A DNA stretch of 64,000 nucleotides from Vishniacozyma victoriae (GCA_017654735.1 JADPYG010000002.1:124001-188000), one strand, 5' to 3'; shown: positions 22,079 through 34,630, counted from the stretch's first letter. Made by a program: numbers and translations. Notes: generated by a model not told the origin, from the sequence alone.

Positions 22079-22579
22079 ATCTAGAAGTACATAGACAGGA
22101 CATGCATGGGTGTTCTGAATCTACCATTGTTTTTCCTGTCGCAATCACAAGGGATCTATCCTTTCGGGCGAACCAACTTGTACAAGCTCAAAGCCCCAAA
22201 GGAGTCATCAAGTGCCTCATAACTACCTTCAACTATCTTTCCTAATGATATCAGCACTGCAATTATGTAGAGTGCTATCTATACCAACAGCCCCATCACC
22301 ACTATTCAAACAGCGTCAATCATGAATTTACGTCATTGATTGCCATTTCAAGAACAATAATATCTGTTTCACTTATTTCTCATCCTCTACCACGTCTACA
22401 TCATAACCTGTCCAACTGATACGCGGGCTCAATTCAGCAACAGCAACAGGATCAAGTGTCGTCAAGCAACGCCAGGTTCAACTGCGTCAGCAAAGACAAC
22501 AACTGCGCCAAGCTATTTTCAGCCAGCAAACCGCAGTTCTTTATTCGTTCCAGTCGCCGGCCCAACATCCCCGTCTAGA
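22079..22579. other. ERG2 3' flank and GT32 gene promoter
   Basis: No gene was seen. From about 22420 to 22570 the sequence is rich in CAA/CAG units (AGCAACAGCAACAGG...), likely the 5' leader of the downstream glycosyltransferase gene. Confidence 0.35.
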
Positions 22580-24690
22580 ATGTCAAATGATCCGTACCAT
22601 CCTCTGCCATCAAGCTCGAGCGCAAGATTTCATAGTACGACCAATCCAAACTCAGCAAGATCAAGTCTGAGTTTAATGTCGATACCTACAGATGAGGAGA
22701 AATGGATTCCATCTCCTGTACCGACACTTGCTTCTACCCGGACTTTCTTCGGTGGGAGTCTGAGGAGAAGACGTATATTGGTTCTTGGAGGTATGAGTCT
22801 TGCGATGATGGGAATGGTGGGGTGGTATTTGGGTGGATTACCTGATATGGGACATTTATGGGATGATATGGGTGATGGTATGTCACTTTCACTTTTTGCT
22901 GGGAGACGGGCTGACGAGTAGCTATACCGTCTTTGTCAGATCTCACCGAGGAGACATCGACCGATTCCAAGCCATATGTACCGAACAACGTCCCCGTCCT
23001 GCCAAATGTAAACATAAACACCTGGGGACTAAACTACGATTCCGCCCACATCCTCGACGGCCTAATACCATGGCCGACTCGAGCCCGGTATTCCGAAATC
23101 GACGAACCCCTCTCATCATTAGGTAAAAAAGCAGACGAAGTCTATAACCTAGGTTATTGGGAACTTCCAGAAACAGCAGCTCAGCTCGATGTATTCATCT
23201 CGACAGCGTTCCCGGAGAGTATGCAAGGAACATTGAAATATGGGATTGCTAGATACCTTGCTGGAGTTGGGACGAGGGATGAGTGGGATAAGGAGAAGCA
23301 TATTTGGCAGACTGATAAGGATCGGGAGAAAATTGGCCAGGGAGAAGTAGGGAGCTGGGAAAGGGGCAAGGCCATAGAGGAGGGTTGGGATTGGGAGATG
23401 ATCGAGGAAGGGTAAGCCAATTGATATCGATCTACCAAGCGTGTTACCATATATACTGCGTCAAATTCGGCTGAACAACGCTGATTTCTCAGGAGAGCCG
23501 ATGCATGGGTCGAAAAGCATTTCGCAGGAAGTAGGATCCATCAAATGTGGACCATGCTCCCTTCCGGTATCCTGGTGAATTATTTCCCTTGTTTAAATCC
23601 AGATGAAACTAACATGCAGCGCGCCGATACACTACGCTACCTCGTCCTCCTAGTCAAAGGCGGTATCTACTCCGACACGGATACACGTCTCCGCAAACCG
23701 CCCTCGAAATGGGGTCAAGGCGCTACCTTGTGGGCTGATGGCAAAGGTCTGAAGAAAGAAGAAAAAGCTCGGATAGCAGCTGGTGAAAAATGGCAAGATG
23801 TCCTCGGACCACCTAGTGTGGTCGTGGGTATCGAAGCAGATGTGGGCGAGAGGGATGATTGGAATGAATGGTGGCCTAGGCCAGTAGGTCCCCTTCCCAC
23901 CGAATAAGGGTGTTGGTTGGAATACTGATATCAGATTCAAATAGTTCAATGGACGATCGCATCAGCCCCATCCCATCCTATCCTCTTATCAACGATATTG
24001 AGGATCCTACATTCAACAGCCAAAGCAATAGATTGGACTCATGACCACGCTACTCAGCTTCAGAAGTTGAAAGATCAAGGAAAGAAAGGTAGTCAGGCGT
24101 ACAAGGATTTGGAGAGGGTGAATGTACTTGATGAACCGAAGATGGGTGGTGCTGTTGGTGTAATGGATTGGACGGGGCCTGGGTTGTTTACCGATGCTGT
24201 TTTAGCGTAAGTCTCCGAGCTACATGAGGCCGAAGTGGCCACAAACGCGGGCGAGAGAAAGAGTGATGGTCGATCGTCAGAGAACGGCGACGAGAGAGGG
24301 GTGGTGCCGGGGCAGAATTGGAGCCAAGCTGATTGCCAGGTACCTCAACGTCCGATTCGGGATGGTCTGGACAGACCTCAAGGATATTCAGGTCCCATTA
24401 AGAGTAGGCGACGTAGTGATCCTACCTGGTATATCTATCCTTCACTTGGCTTGTGATGCGCTGACGAATAGTAACGGGCTTCTCGCCTGGAGTAGGTAAT
24501 TTCGGATCAAAAGCTCCTTCTCGTACGTCCCTGCATATCATCTTCTTCCCTATGCGGATGGATAGGAGGAGAAGTAGAGAAAAGAGACTGATGATTAGAT
24601 TCACAAGCTATGGTTGAACATAAATTTGCGGGATCATGGCGGAAAGTCAATAAAAATGAAAAGAGGTGGAATGAGACCTTGTCAGATTAG
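22580..24690 (+). CDS. Glycosyltransferase family 32, Och1-like mannosyltransferase
   Basis: A multi-exon gene, about 550 residues. The cytosolic Ser-rich N-tail is followed by one signal anchor (RRILVLGGMSLAMMGMVGWY), giving a type II Golgi protein. The catalytic region has RIHQMWTMLPSG, then RADTLRYLVLLVKGGIYSDT with the DxD motif (DTD) followed by RLRKP. Downstream are GGAVGVMDWTGPGLFTDAVL and, in the last exon, AMVEHKFAGSWRK, all characteristic of the GCD1/OCH1 branch. The stop is at 24688-24690 after an intron ending GATTAG near 24600. The family transfers mannose (alpha-1,6 in Och1) to N-glycan cores in the Golgi; the exact acceptor is not determinable here. Compared with Och1 there is an extra charged insert (KKEEKARIAAGEKWQDVLG) after the DxD. 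Some exon joints in the 23.4-24.4 kb part are approximate. Confidence 0.85.
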
Positions 24691-25075
24691 GGTGAATAGA
24701 TGGGTTTGGTTGTAATAGTATGTCTATCTTGGTTTTTGGCTTGTTTCTGTTTACATATCACATCTTGGCCGCGTTGCTATACGTTAGATACCATAGAGCA
24801 GATGCAAGATAGTTTGCGAATCTCGTCAACGTTATTGCAATTAAAGCATTTGCATTCTGAACATCGTTCCCAAGTTTGATTTTCTACTCTTACATTATCT
24901 TTATATCCATGTTGACAATCCCAAGAACCATTTATCCCAAAATACCTCCGATTCACAGACAATTAATGAGACTTGGTTATAGCTCAACCTCTACTCCTGA
25001 CCGTTGTTCTGGGAATATCCCATCCCATCGAATCAGTTTCTTCCCCAGCGCTGTCGATTACTAGACCCGTTCAGG
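24691..25075. other. Convergent 3' flanks of GT32 and DIC1
   Basis: No gene was seen. The sequence is AT-rich, as expected of two facing 3' ends. Short frames on both strands have no coding character. Confidence 0.4.
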
Positions 25076-26707
25076 TTAGATTAAAGTACCCCCAGACGCC
25101 CGATAGCCGTCGATACCTTTCTTGAGTTGCTCAAGGGTGAGGAAACTAGATATCAGCCCTTATCCTATACCTTGCGTTCCCAAGGCCTCCTGGTGGGAGG
25201 GATGAGTACTCACATCAAGATCGTCCTACTAGTCAGTACTGTTGTGGAGCTGAGCAAAGAGACTTACGTAGGTTGTAATCTCGTCCAAGCTGGTAACCAG
25301 CCTTTAAAGATGAACATTGGACCTTCCTTTGCTAACCTGAAGAATCAGCTCTTATCCCTCATCTGACGACCTTCAGTATGCTCGATTACTTTTCCGTGCA
25401 AGAAAAGAACAGCATGAAAAGACAAGGTGAAGAGACTTACGAGGTCTTGATCACACCAGCAATGGTTGCGTGTCCAGAGGCAGTCATGATTCGAGATTTC
25501 AGTACGTCCGCAGGGGAACAGACCGCTACCTGTCAGCTTGCCTCTACCTTGACCTTCTCCTTCGACTGGTAGTCATACGCACTAGTAGCAATAGTTCCCT
25601 ATTCATCAGCTTCATATCCCATGCCCAATAAACGGAAGGAAGAAGAGGGACGTACAGCTCCGATTGAAGCTACGAAATGTAAAATAGGTCCATCTTCCAT
25701 TAATTTCGTCCTAACCATTTCTCCCTTGATCCAGTCATAACTATCATCAATATCAATCCCCTTAAAATTAGAGTCATGAAAGCCTGACGTACCTGGCAAG
25801 TTGTGACATGTTCATCAAGATTGCCCTAACTGTATTCGGAGCAATACCCCTTGCCCACGATGAGATTCCTTCTTCCCTAGTCATTCGGGCTAGACCTTGG
25901 ATAGAGTTACGGTAGTTGAACCGTTCTACAATCAGCCTCTTTTTGCTCGTACTCGAGTCGTCCGACCGAACAGATATGTAAAGATGGAAGAGGCAGACAC
26001 TCACGAGCTTCTGGTTTCGCTTTATCAGCCTGCATCCTGACCATTATTAATTCTGCTGGATTTCCTAGGAACCCGGCAATTCCACCAGCCATTGAACCTG
26101 CTAAAGCCATCTTGTATCCTGGGATAGGTGTTGTCGTATCTACTAATTAGCTTCCCTTCTTCCTGCAGTCGCTCGAGCCCGAGCTGAATTAGTCCAATGA
26201 ACTCACCGGTATGAACCACAGTCTTTGCCCAGTCGTAAGCTGCGAATCTCATCATTGAATAAGTCATTTGTCGAAGTAAAGTTCCAGTTAGACCATCATA
26301 TAATCCTCGTACACCTTCTATCAGTGATGCTCCTTGGCATTCCTTCTTTCTTCCCCAAGTCGAATAAATTGGGCAAGACGGAATAGTCAGGGAGAAACGC
26401 ACCATTCTGCGAAATAGTCTTTTTGAACGAATTCAACATGCCCTTATCCCCTGACGTTTGGAGTCTGACTTTAGTCAAGTCGAGGGGATGGGTACATGAT
26501 CCAGCTATTGAAGCTGCGACACCTGTTTCGTTAGTCTCCTATCTCAATTACGCTTCATCCATACACCTCCGCCTAATTGACGGATCTGAGCAGGGATGTC
26601 AAGTATGGGAACTAACCTCCTAGCCAGAATGGATATCCTTTCCTGACCACTGGTACTTCCCGTCCAGGCTGAGGCCTGGGCATCTGACTCGCATCAATGG
26701 CTGACAT
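25076..26707 (-). CDS. DIC1: Mitochondrial dicarboxylate carrier Dic1
   Basis: A minus-strand gene with many short exons, about 310 residues, starting MSAIDASQMPRPQPGREVPV. Three carrier repeats are visible. Repeat 1 has CTHPLDLTKVRLQTSGDKG. Repeat 2 has MALAGSMAGGIAGFLGNPAE then LIMVRMQADKAKPEAR. Repeat 3 has VCSPADVLKSRIM, followed by GPMFIFKGWLPAWTRLQPT and FLTLEQLKKGIDGY near the C-terminus. The second signature has PAELIM in place of PxDxxK/R, a variation also seen in Dic1 orthologues. Dic1 exchanges malate/succinate for phosphate across the inner mitochondrial membrane. That supplies dicarboxylates to the TCA cycle during growth on C2 compounds. The gene lies next to ACS1 on the same strand. 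Each intron carries a clear CTGAT/CTAAC branch site. Confidence 0.9.
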
Positions 26708-27038
26708 TTTGCTCTCTATTGCTGTCTATCTCCTCCTCTGTAGTACTGTTGCGGGTGGTGGAGTATGGAATGGGTATAAACAGAACAACTACTCCCTAGG
26801 ATGCTTCTATTCCCCACGGGCGGATATACCCGAGAACTAACCTAATCCCCCCCCACTGCCGATTGAACCGGATTCCTACTACTGCCATCTTACTAGGTGT
26901 GGCTCGGCTTGTGTAGATCATAAAGAAGCTCGGCTTGTGCAGACATCGAGACTGGTTCATATTCATACATATAACTGTTTCTTCTGATACGCTTCCTTCC
27001 TATTTCGATTTCTGCTTTACTATTCTCCAATTGTGAAA
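26708..27038. promoter_or_regulatory. DIC1 promoter and ACS1 3' flank
   Basis: DIC1 and ACS1 are co-directional on the minus strand, so this region is the ACS1 terminator and the DIC1 promoter. It contains a C-run (CCCCCCCC near 26850) and GGGCGGATATACCCG, a short imperfect palindrome at about 26818. No open frame is supported. Confidence 0.35.
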
Positions 27039-30000
27039 CTACTTCTTGGGAGTCGCCTTGGTTTTGACTATTTCATCAGCTGATCCCAATGACATGAACG
27101 GATGACTTACTCTCCTCGACGGAATCGGGGTTTGCCAATGAACTCATATCACCCAATTGATCACCCTCGCCTGAAACAATCTTCCTAAGGACTCGTCGCA
27201 TGATCTTTCCACTTCGAGTCTTGGGCAGGTCGGAGACGATGTACTATGGGTCAGCGGGATTCGGTGTCGAGGGAGAGAGTGGACAGTGCGATGTGTATAG
27301 GGTTGGGGCTGGGAAAAACAGGCGGTTCAAGAAAGAAAGTGACGATGGAGAGATTGAGTTCTCTGTCGAGAAATAGGAGACCAGACTTACAATCTTCTTG
27401 GGAGCAGCAAAAGGTCCAATAACCTTCCTAACTTGAAGTGTCAATTCCTTGGCCAACTCAGGATCATCGGTAGATTTAGAATCATATTCGGGTTTCATAC
27501 AAACGAAAGCATGGACTGCTTGACCGGTAACGTCGTCTGCGCAGCCTACTACTGCTGTTTCGGCAACTCCCTTGTGCAGGATCAAGGCGGATTCAACTTC
27601 TGCGGTGGAAAGTCGGTGGCCTGATACGTTGATTACGTCTGGGGGTTAGCTGGGGATTGAGGCGACGCCGAGGGCGGAGAGGATGAAAGAGGGGGTGGAA
27701 CATGGAGTGGTCAAGAAGCCAGGAAGTGATAATGGAGTAGAGAAGAATGGGTGGGTAAGTGAGAGTGAAAGGAGAGGACGCCCTGTCGGGCTGGAAAGGT
27801 AGACGCCCTAACGGGCTAAGAGGACTCACCATCAACACGTCCCTTGATCCAAATATACCCATCACTATCCCTAGCAGCTCCATCTCCAAAGAAGAAATAC
27901 CCAGGATAAGGTTTCATATAAGTCTCCAAATACCTCTTGTGATCCTTATAAACTGTCCTAGCGATAGAAGGCCAAGGGCTCTTGCAAACAAGTACACCTT
28001 CCACATCATTTCCTTCCAATATCTCTCCAGAGGTAGGATCGATAATTTCAAGTTGATAGCCGAAGAATGGGAAGGTTGCTGATCCTGGTTTTGTTGGGAT
28101 TGCCCCGGGGATGGGAGCAACGACGTGAGAACCAGTTTCAGTCATCCAGTATGTATCGACGATTGCACATTCGTTCTTTCCTGCATTATCGTTATACCAA
28201 TGCCAAGCTTCTGGGTTGATGGGTTCTCCGACTGTACCCAAAATCCTGAGTGAGGAAAGATCATGGTTCTTGACGTGTTCCTCGCCCATTCGACGTAAGA
28301 GTCGAATAGCAGTAGGGGCAGTGTAGAGATGGGTAGCCTTCCATTTATCGACAAAGTCCCAGTACCTCGATGCGGTGGGGTAGACGGGTGTGGATTCGAA
28401 TACGGTGGTGGTGACTCCGATACAGAGTGGACCGTAGACAATGTAAGTATGACCAGTGATCCAACCTACATCGGCCATACAGGCGAATTTATCGGTCTCG
28501 GGGTGGATATCGAAAATGTACTTCATGGAAAGGAAGGCGCCGAGGAGGTATCCAGCGGTGGAATGGACGACTCCTTTGGGTTTACCAGTGGATCCAGAGG
28601 TCTATAATCAGCGACCGATGGTGGAGCGTTGAGGGCCGCCGACACACGGGAGCACCGTGGGCCGCCCGACATGCGGGTGAGGTGAGAGATTGGTGGGGCA
28701 TAGGAGTTGCCCATCGGAAGTGGGATGGGGTAGGGAATGAGAGAACAAAATGGGGAAAGGACTCACGTAGAGGATAAACAATGGATCCTCAGAGTTTACA
28801 GGTTCACAAGGACAATAACTCTGAACTTTTTCAGCTTCTTCATCCCACCAGAAATCCCTTCCTTCTTGCATGTTGACTTTTCCACCGGTACGTCTTAGGA
28901 CGAGAACTTTTTCGACGGCAGGGCAGGATTGGAGGGCGTTGTCGACGACTGGAGGTCAGCGACCTTCGAGCGAAGCGAGAAGGATGAGGAGGGAGAGGGA
29001 TAACGAGGGAGCGGCCGAGCACTCAATTTGGGAGCTCGAGTGGGGGTCACGATCTAATGCGAGGAGCGGAATAATGTGGATGGGACGTAAATTGGGAAAC
29101 TGAAGATTGAATGGAGACGGTATTGAAGGAGGGATAGAATGATCAGGAGAATGAAGGAAACGTACTAGCTTTAGTAGCGATAGTCTTTCCACCTCTCTTT
29201 CCCTCACTACCATTAGCACCGCCCAAATTTTGGTTTTCAAAGGGACGTACTCGGTAGTAATGACGACTTTACAATCACAATCTTTAACCCTATCCCTCAA
29301 TGATTCTGCGCTGAATCCGGCGAATACTGCTGAATGAACAGCTCCGATTCGGGCACAAGCTAGGAAAGCGGCTGTTGCTTGCCATGTCATTGGGAGGCTG
29401 GGTGTTAGCTTGGTTCTTGGTCTGTCTTCTCTTTTCAGCCTGCCTCCTTCTCGCTATCCCGTGACGTTCGTCGACTTCGGCAAGGAAGAAAGGAGGAAAG
29501 ATGGAAGAAGGAAGGAGGAGCTCGTGCTGCACGACTTCGTCGACCCACTCGCCTCACTTACTAAATAGAAACAGCATCCCCCTTCTTAATCCCCCAGCTT
29601 TTAAGTACATTCGCAATCTGACAAGTCTCCTTCATCAATTCCCTAAAACTAATTTCTCTAGATTCGGAAGCTTCATCCGCTTCGTAGATTATGGCTGTTT
29701 TATCTGGGTTGGCATAGAAATGTCTGTCTAGACAATTGTAGGCTGCGTTTAGGGTTCCTTCGGGGCTGGATGTTAGCGAGCTGACGGAGCGGAGCGACGT
29801 CTGCGAGCGGGAGGAGTGTTCGCTGATGGAGCGGAGCGACGTCTACTGGCATAGAGGGATGATGACGAGATGAGAACATGTGATGATGAGAGGCACGGGA
29901 CTGAATGGTGTATGAGCAGATGGATGATGGCCGGCTGACCGAGGGAATCCAGAGATCCGCTCTTTGCCTCTAGCCAAGACCTCGCCACTCGCACCAGCCA

Positions 30001-30388
30001 GTCGTGTGACTTGACTCTCTCGCAGCCTCCCCGAACTAGACCGCTCGTATACAAACCCTCCTCGCACTCCTCCCTCACGCTTCGCGTTCGTACGGAGGCT
30101 CAGTCGGAAGATGACTTACAACCACTGAATATCCCCTTGCTCAAACCCACCCGCCCTAACCGTCTTGAAATCCGTATACCAATCTAAATTCTTTGCCTGC
30201 TCTTTCCACCATTTATCAGAATCCGGTCCTACTGATTTCTCATATTCCGCCAAATACGCCTTGTAATCTGGACCGAGGTTAGGCTTGGGGTATCCGTCTG
30301 TTCCCTGCAGTCGCTTGGGTACGGGGAATGTATCATCTGCTTCGTCGATTGAGTCGGGGAGTGGGTGGATTTTGTGATGGCCTGACAT
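27039..30388 (-). CDS. ACS1: Acetyl-CoA synthetase
   Basis: A multi-exon gene, about 670 residues, starting [20 protein letters not shown] and ending with a Lys-rich TKATPKK. Landmarks in order: [51 protein letters not shown] then [14 protein letters not shown]; the AMP-binding P-loop [51 protein letters not shown]; and near the end the TRSGKIMRR motif with the lysine that is acetylated in this family. It converts acetate, ATP and CoA to acetyl-CoA in cytosol and nucleus. Apart from the last, the introns are long for this genome (about 150-350 nt) and contain self-complementary GC-rich blocks. It shares a 327-bp divergent promoter with the FAD gene to its right and is followed by DIC1. Confidence 0.95.
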
Positions 30389-30715
30389 TGTTGTATAAGT
30401 GTAATTTGTGTTGTGTGGAAGATGGTTGGTTGATTGAATTCGGTGGATTATATACTCCACTCTATCGGTCAGACCCCAGAGTCGCCCCCTGATTATAGAA
30501 GCCGGCCGAAGATCCGATCGGTAATGTGTTACCCGGTAGCCGGAGTTGTCGGCGTTTGAATGGGAGAATAATGGACCCTGAATGTAGGTGGAGGTTATGC
30601 TAAAGCGTGGTTCACACGTGTCAGGAAGATCCAATCTCGTAACACAAAGGTGGGTCGAGGTTATCGAAGGATAGAGGATAGAGATAGGATTAGGATCAAA
30701 GACTTGAAGTAGAGG
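30389..30715. promoter_or_regulatory. Bidirectional promoter, ACS1 / FAD oxidoreductase
   Basis: The two ATGs are 327 bp apart and face away from each other. The interval holds two palindromes close together, GCCGGCC-type (about 30503) and CCGATCGG (about 30515). Paired CCG/CGG triplets are the kind of site bound by Zn2Cys6 regulators, including the acetate regulator FacB family. Binding is inference. Confidence 0.4.
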
Positions 30716-32748
30716 ATGACACGACAACCTACCCAAGGGAAGAGGGTTGCTGTCATTGGGTCTGGATTAGCGGGCTTGACTACAGCGTACTTGCTCCGGC
30801 AGAAGGGAGTTACTGTTTACTTGATTGAAAAAGTGAGTACATATGCTGACGTGGTTGTCAGCAGGTGAGTGGGAGCTGATTAGATAGTCGGATAAGCTCG
30901 GTTTTCATTCTTCATCCATTGATATTGGTAAATCACTTCAGTCCGAAGCTGAGGGGAAGGAAAGGAATGGAGATGGTGCGAGTGGGAACAAAGGATGGAC
31001 GATTGACGTCCCTATGCGGAGTTTTCAAGGAGGGTATTACCCGAATTTAATCGCCTTATATCGACATCTGGGCGTTCCAATGGTCGCTACGCATTTCACG
31101 TTCTCTTTCTCACACCTCCACCCCAACTCATCCACGAATTCTAGGAATGGCGTCGAACGACCTCACTTTATCCATTCTGGCGCTTCGGGCCATTCAATAC
31201 CTTCCCTCCCTTCTTCCGCTTATGGATCACCTGTCGCTTTCATTACCTCGATCCTGACTTTGGTGGCATACGCATGGTGTTATCTCCTCCTGTTGGCGTT
31301 ATCGTTCATGTCATACCACAACCTCCTACCTACATTATTCTCCGGATCATTGAGGGACTTCACGACCCAAATCTCCAATTTTCTATATCACCCAATACCC
31401 TTCATCCCACTCTACACCCCCCTAGGATTATTATGGAGGAATTTCATATCCACTCTAGTCATCCCATTATTTTCAAGTGTGGGGACCATGCCTGAAGATG
31501 AAGTCTACGAAACGCAAGTGGGGACATTATTGGAATATATCCACAAGACTGTAGGGACGGATCATTTCACCCCCGGCCCTGGTCACTCTGCACGGACGAT
31601 AGCTGAGAAATTGTCAAGCCCAGTAAAAGAGCAAGGGGATGGGTATTTGAAATTAGGGAGTGAAGTTAAAGGATTAAGGAGAGAGGGAGAGGAGGTGGTT
31701 GTTGAGTTGGGGGATGGGGAGATTAGAGTGGATAGGGTCGTACTTGCTACCCCCGCCAGTGTGGCTGGGAAATTATTGGGGATGTTGGAATCTTCCGTTG
31801 AGGGGAATGAGGGGGAGAGGGTGGGGGTGATGAGGAATGCATTGAAAGGGGTGAGATATAAAGTGAGTCTTCTCCTTTCATACCTATTATCTCCTGGCCT
31901 TTCCTATACTTCCGACCTCCCGCCCTCTGCCTCATAGGTTCTTCGGACCTTGTTGATGGTGGAACGTGTGCTTTGTGTAGTCATAAATGAGGCTAATGAC
32001 AGGAAACGATAGTCATTACTCATCGAGATTCATCAATACTCCCAAATACCCCAGATATACGGGACCTCAATTTAATCCATCCCTCTCCCTCTACCTCTTC
32101 CTCGTCATCGTCCAATTCAAGGAAATGGGACTCGATTTCGAAAGAAGGTACACCCCATTTTCAACCTGAGGAAGGATATACAATGGCAACCCACGTCATT
32201 AGGCCACCTATTCCGTCCTCATCACGATCGAATTCGAACTCGAATTTGAGAATAGTTGGAGAGGTTTATCAGAGTACGAATCCTTGTTTACCTATTAATC
32301 CGGATTTAGTACTAGGTACAGCCACGTTGGAACGGTATGTTCTTTCCTCCTGTTTCAATTCTTCGTACCTTTCCCCACAATCATCTATCAATTGTCGTTC
32401 TACCGAACGAGAGCGACAGGAACTGACTGGTAGTGCATTACCCCTCCCCAACCCTGCACGGACTTTACCTTCCCTAAACCCAGGAAAGGGTTTGGTTTAT
32501 ATAGTAGGATCATACGCTTACCCTGGTATACCATTATTAGAAGGATGTGTGGGCAGTTCAAAGAAGGTATTGGGTACGTTATTGGATGATCTAGGTCTTT
32601 CTTCTCCTTCCCCTTCCCTCTCTTCGGGGATGGATGAGAAGAGAAGGAAAGATGAAAAGGGAAGGAAGGGGGAAGAGGTGGATTGGAGTAAAGGCCGAGG
32701 AGGGTTTATTGGACGGGTTTGGAGATGGCGGAGTGAGCAGGGATTGTA
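30716..32748 (+). CDS. FAD/NAD(P)-binding amine-oxidase-like protein
   Basis: A multi-exon gene, about 550 residues. The start MTRQPTQGKRVAVIGSGLAG gives the dinucleotide-binding GxGxxG of a Rossmann fold; the strand-2 acidic end is LIEK. Next are the family motifs DVPMRSFQGGYYPNLIALYR and LGVPMVATHFTFSFS. A hydrophobic membrane-like segment follows (AFITSILTLVAYAWCYLLLL). A second FAD-contact region is RVDRVVLATPASVAGKLLG, then KGLVYIVGSYAYPGIPLLEG near the C-terminus, the usual FAD-binding close. Introns are at about 30833-30887 and 31863-32002, and one from about 32337 to 32430 removes Ser-rich sequence. The family is a fungal/bacterial group of flavin amine-oxidase-like proteins of unknown substrate. 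It is divergent from ACS1. Confidence 0.8.
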
Positions 32749-33386
32749 GGTTCTTGGTTTGATTTCTGGGATTTGGGTAACGATGCATTATAGCATGAGG
32801 GCATATCTCCCCGGGGCAATCCGTAATGAGGCATACTTTGAGTAAATCATAGACTAAGTAAGCTGCATCTAAGACCGTGTACCACGATCAAGGGTCTAAG
32901 CATGGACAAGGTAATGATGAGTGACAGGAGAATACATCCGGCAAAACAAAAGTCTACGTTTATGGTTCAAATCTGATACATAGTCGAATCTATATCGTCA
33001 GCTCTCACCCCAATACCTTAATTATCAAGAAAGGGAAGAAGAGGAGAGGAGTCAGAAAACAGGTTCTAATCAACGCCACGGAATGTGACTAAGCAACAGC
33101 CTTCTAGTTGATAATTTTTGTTGGTAGGTTCTCATCATAAGAGTGAATACCGCGAAGCGGTGTTCGCCAGAGGTGTTCGCGAGTTGCAAATCTCGCGACG
33201 GCAGGGATATGGGATGAGGATGAGGAGTGGATGACTTACATATCATATCCTACAAGGTAGATAGATGTACGATTGATAGACTGTATCACTGAAATTTGGT
33301 AGAGATAGTCGTTCCAGAAATTGATTCCGTTGACGAATGAATCAAGTGACGATTTCACCCCACCCTATCATTCTTTTATAGTAATA
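32749..33386. other. Intergenic region with two strong hairpins
   Basis: No gene was seen. Two compact hairpins lie 16 nt apart: ACCGC-GAA-GCGGT at 33149-33161 and CGCGAG-loop-CTCGCG at 33178-33197. The right part is the PHA2 promoter. The hairpins could belong to a structured non-coding RNA, but no known class was recognised. Confidence 0.4.
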
Positions 33387-34630
33387 ATGACGGAGTCAGG
33401 ACCAAGTTCTGGAAGGGGAAGGAGGAGGATAGCATACCTAGGTCCAGAGGGGACATATGGTCAACAAGTACGCAATTCCTCCTGATCATTGTCTTCGAAT
33501 ACAGATTGGACTGACAATCAGGCAACTCGAGCATTTATTGATCGTTATCTAAAGGAGGATCTGGAGAGTATAGCATGCCCTACTATCTCTGGTATGTATC
33601 CATTCCGAGGCTTATATATCACTGTGAGAGTGTATGTGATGAGGGTGGGAGCTGATTCGTAGATGCCTACGAGGAGGTGGCAGAATATACAGTCCTCCCA
33701 CTGGAGAACACGATATACGGACCAGTGACGGAAACCTTAGATTGTTTCTTTGGCAGATTCAATTATTCGGGTACAAATCATGATCAAGGAGATGGAGATA
33801 GGAAAGGGAAAGGGAAGGAAAAGGAGATTATCGCGACTCTTGATCTTCCAATACGGCATTGTCTAGTCGTCAAGAGGGGAACCAAGATGGACGATATCAG
33901 TGTAGTATCATCTCATGAACAGGTAAGTGGATTTTATTCTTTTCTTTCTTCGTTGCCGACTGTCCTTGGTATTTGGATTCGGGAACGATCAAGTAGAGTG
34001 CGGAAAGGTATATAAGCTAATATACAGGCTCTGGGTCAATCCTCAACATTCCTCAATACCCACTTACCCAATACAAAAAGGATAGCAGTAGCTTCAACAG
34101 CTCTAGCTGCTGAATCGTTGTTATCGCCAATACCATCAGGTGAGGGTGAGGGGGACGGAGCGAGGGCGGCTATATGTTCTAAATCTGTGATTGAGATATA
34201 TGATGAATTGGAGGTTTTATATGAGGGGACTCAGGACAGGAGTGGTATGTCGTTCTCCCTATTTCTCTCTCTTTATCTTTCTCATTTACCCTGATATAGG
34301 ATTCAAATGAGCTGACGAATAGATAATTTCACTCGATTCATCCTCCTTCGTTCACCACACGCGCCCACGCCCACGTCAAGTAACGCTATATCCACGTCGA
34401 AACCGAAATCGAAATCGAATTTTTACCTCCTAGATTCTCCTAATCGAATACCAACCCTACTCTCCGATTCCAATATTGGATCACTTCATACGAGACCTAT
34501 CCCATTGAAAGATGGGAGGGTATATCCTCATGGAGTTCTCATTGAGGTTATCACCGGAGGCATACAGGAAGGAGGAGATGGGGTGATGGTCCTTGGATCT
34601 GGAGATTTGGTGGAGCTGGATAGTGCATGA
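33387..34630 (+). CDS. PHA2: Prephenate dehydratase
   Basis: About 330 residues in four or five exons. The start MTESGPSSGRGRRRIAYLGP leads into the PDT signature YLGPEGTYGQQATRAFI. VLPLENTIYGPVTETLD is the second conserved block, then RIAVASTALAAESLL. NFTRFILL contains the TRF motif with the catalytic threonine. Insertions are present: a Lys/Gly-rich run ([12 protein letters not shown]) and a Ser/Lys-rich loop (SSNAISTSKPKSKS). The C-terminus (GSLHTRPIPLKDGRVYPHGV) sits where the regulatory ACT domain's ESRP motif normally lies, but here reads HTRP. The enzyme converts prephenate to phenylpyruvate in phenylalanine synthesis. Introns include GTACGC...TCAG near 33470-33522. Confidence 0.88.
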
